A DNA stretch of 6,603 bases, from NCBI GenBank assembly GCA_015490105.1, contig WFYK01000186.1, positions 1 to 6,603 on the forward strand, in the 5' to 3' direction. The notes under the pieces are model-generated. The model had not been told where the DNA came from. It did no database searches and worked only from the letters and a program-made list of their open reading frames with translations. Shown here piece after piece: positions 5,206-6,603 of the stretch; position 1 is the first letter of the stretch; the number at the start of each line of letters is the position of its first letter. Source of the stretch: Aquificaceae bacterium. GTDB taxonomy: Bacteria; Aquificota; Aquificia; Aquificales; Aquificaceae. Both the position numbers and the translations under genes were made by a program.

Positions 5206-5820
5206 ATGGCTGTGCCCCAAGAAGTAAAGGAGGAGAAAAAGGAACTTCTTAAGAGGCTTACTTACGAAATCACCAAAGAAGGCAAACCCATCTACTACAG
5301 GGGCTACAAAGAAGTTCTCAAAGGTAAACTCCCACCGGAGGCAGTTATGGGGAGTAGTGATCTTCATGCGGTTCTGATGGCACTTTTGGTAGCTTTTCTG
5401 GCAAAAGAGCTTGAAAAAGACTTCATAGTCGCCAGCGGAGAACTCGGCTTCTTTACGGGGGAGGATACCTATCGCCTCCTTGACATAGCGGTTTTTGAAA
5501 AGGATAAGTTCAAGCTAACAGGAAAGTATACGAGGATACCTCCAAAATTGGTAATAGAAATAGACACGAAAGCGGATTTAGAAGATTACGGACTCGTTGA
5601 ATCTTACGCTTACGAAAAAACTCAAGAACTTCTTGACTGCGGGGTTGAAAAGGTAGTATGGATTTTTACCAAACCTAAGAAAGTTTTGATTGCGGAAAAG
5701 GGTAAAAAGTGGGTAGTTCAGGGTATAGAGGAAGATATAGATTTGATAGGAGGTGAAGTTATGAATTTGGCAAAGCTTACAGAAGATGGCTCCGAAGAGT
5801 TGAGGAAATGGTTAAGTTAA
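5206..5820 (+). CDS. Uma2-like PD-(D/E)XK-fold protein, copy 2
   Basis: This 204-residue tandem paralogue of the preceding gene is roughly 45% identical by eye. Conserved blocks are LTYE, GKPIYYR, EAVMGSS, GELGF (E79), LLDIAVFEK (D93), PKLVIEIDTKADL (E118, D120, K122), EKTQELLDCGVEKVVWIF and AEKGK. The putative active-site residues are kept in both copies, so both may be functional and a heterodimer is possible. The gene has a strong GGGAGG at 5194-5199, 6 nt before its ATG, unlike copy 1. Its C-terminus is a little longer (LTEDGSEELRKWLS). It lies 30 bp before the DUF262 pseudogene on the same strand, suggesting one transcript. Assignment to Uma2 is by motif order and length, without a database check. 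Confidence 0.77.
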   Translation: MAVPQEVKEEKKELLKRLTYEITKEGKPIYYRGYKEVLKGKLPPEAVMGSSDLHAVLMALLVAFLAKELEKDFIVASGELGFFTGEDTYRLLDIAVFEKDKFKLTGKYTRIPPKLVIEIDTKADLEDYGLVESYAYEKTQELLDCGVEKVVWIFTKPKKVLIAEKGKKWVVQGIEEDIDLIGGEVMNLAKLTEDGSEELRKWLS

Positions 5821-5850
5821 TAAAATTTCCCTTAAGGAGGTATGGTAATT

Positions 5851-6276
5851 ATGCGCGAAGGAGAGACAACTATTCCCAATGAAGAAAGGCTATATGCTGA
5901 AAAGCAATCTATAGCTGAGGTCTTCTCTCCTGATAAGTTTTATATAATTCCGCCGTTTCAGAGAAGATTCGTGTGGGACAGAGAAAACTTTTAACAACTT
6001 ATAGAAGATTTATGGAAAGCTTTTGAAGCTGGAAAAGACTATTATTTTTTGGGGAGTATTGTGTTGAGCAAGGAAGGTAGAAACTTATATAAGGTCATAG
6101 ATGGGCAACAAAGATTAACGACTATATCTTTGCTGTATGCAACTTTACGTGATGTTGTGAATGATAATGAGTTGAAAGCTGAAATAAATAACTTTATATA
6201 TTCTCCACCGGCCAGAACCCTTAACAGAAACGAGGATTTTAGAATAAGATTTGAATCTACTGATAGCAGGCCAGAG
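5851..6276 (+). pseudogene. DUF262 (GmrSD/ParB-like NTPase) gene, broken by a stop and an IS
   Basis: The frame carries the two hallmarks of DUF262 proteins: YIIPPFQRRFVWDRENF (31-47) and KVIDGQQRLTTISLLYATLRD after FLGSIVL. In GmrSD-type systems this domain is an NTP-dependent module of type IV restriction acting on modified DNA. Here codon 48 is TAA (5992-5994), directly followed in the same frame by QLIEDLWKAFEAGKDYYFLG, so a single base change (CAA or GAA to TAA) explains it. The frame then stays open until about 6276, where insertion-sequence DNA begins. The rest of the gene (a full protein is usually several hundred residues) is missing from the window. The start ATG at 5851 has AAGGAGG 10 nt upstream; another in-frame ATG at 5842 is too close to it. 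The sequence is AT-richer than its neighbours, which suggests transfer. It sits 30 bp after the second Uma2-like gene. Confidence 0.85.
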
Positions 6277-6603
6277 TGCTTTGTCTAAAAATCCATCTGG
6301 TAGGATGGTGTATTATGAGCAAAGACTGGAGCAGGTATAACGAAGAACTTGTAAAGAGAGGAGAGATACTTATAGACCCCATAAGCTTCGGTCTCAAAGC
6401 TGAGGAGAAGAGGATTAAAAGGGCTGGTAGACCTCCTCTCTACTCAAACCAGCTCATACTCATGCTTCTTTTTATCAAATTCGCCCTAAGACTTACTTAC
6501 AGGCAAACTCAAGGACTTGCAAGAAAACTCTTTGGAGCTTTAGGACTAAAGGTTCCCAACTTCAGAACTCTCCACTACAGATTCAAGACCATGGACATAG
6601 ACC
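6277..6603 (+). mobile_element. IS5-superfamily insertion sequence, left part
   Basis: Homology to the broken DUF262 frame ends near 6276, and an IS-like end TGCTTTGTCTAAAAATCC starts at 6277. It matches the remembered IS903 terminal repeat at about 12 of 18 positions, including GCTTTGT. The transposase starts 38 bp further in. The right end lies outside the window, so the exact boundary, terminal repeats and target duplication cannot be confirmed. The candidate left flank of the target is AGGCCAGAG. Confidence 0.7.
6315..6603 (+). CDS. IS5-family transposase, N-terminal part, cut by window edge
   Basis: The first 96 residues show the IS5/IS903-type N-terminal region: WSRYNEELVKRGEILID (5-21), GRPPLYSNQLILMLLFIKF (38-56), LTYRQTQGLARKLFGALGL (60-78) and PNFRTLHYRF (81-90). 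The last two correspond to the helix-turn-helix and pre-DDE segment of the family. The DDE catalytic residues lie beyond the window. A TAGGATGG about 8 nt before the ATG is a moderate ribosome binding site. Transcription goes left to right, away from the broken DUF262 gene. The reading frame is intact as far as seen, so the element may be recent or active. Confidence 0.88.
   Translation, partial: MSKDWSRYNEELVKRGEILIDPISFGLKAEEKRIKRAGRPPLYSNQLILMLLFIKFALRLTYRQTQGLARKLFGALGLKVPNFRTLHYRFKTMDID

Noticed and set aside
6049..6288. Independent 79-residue gene starting near 6049
   Set aside because: It is in frame with the DUF262 sequence on both sides of the premature stop, has no ribosome binding site, and ends inside IS sequence, so it is part of the pseudogene.

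Overview
The window looks like chromosomal DNA of a thermophilic bacterium, most probably an Aquificales member (Aquifex / Hydrogenobacter / Hydrogenivirga type). The clues are moderate GC with strong AGA/AGG arginine and ATA isoleucine codon use, Lys/Glu-rich proteins, and genes packed with overlaps or tiny gaps. The taxon is an inference from style; no marker gene here settles it.

Region 1 (1-1335, minus strand) holds a two-gene unit: a PilZ-domain protein (c-di-GMP receptor type, YcgR-like layout) followed after about 20 bp by the start of an unrecognised protein that runs off the left edge. Region 2 (1372-3354, plus strand) holds a pair of overlapping genes, a glycoside-hydrolase-like five-bladed beta-propeller protein and an aldo/keto reductase. 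They are preceded by a 44-codon open tail that resembles the 3' end of a lost upstream gene, so the pair looks like the back half of a sugar-metabolism operon cut from its front half.

Region 3 (3355-4604) reads mainly on the minus strand. It carries a 98-residue, extremely acidic, Trp/Asp-rich orphan protein with its own strong ribosome binding site and -10 box, bracketed by a 9-bp direct repeat, then folE (GTP cyclohydrolase I). Upstream of folE lies a compact island of about 70% GC with several inverted repeats, which in this AT-richer setting suggests a structured leader or a small RNA.

Region 4 (4605-6603, plus strand) looks like accessory DNA. It has two tandem diverged copies of a Uma2-like (PD-(D/E)XK fold) protein, 1 bp apart, then an AT-rich DUF262 (GmrSD/ParB-like NTPase) gene in the same apparent operon. 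The DUF262 gene is dead: it has an in-frame TAA after codon 47 and is then cut at about 6276 by an IS5-superfamily insertion sequence (IS903-like left end), whose transposase runs off the right edge.

I see no tRNA, rRNA or CRISPR array. The strongest candidates for something undescribed are the acidic cassette at 3413-3753 and the GC-rich folded island at about 4375-4450.
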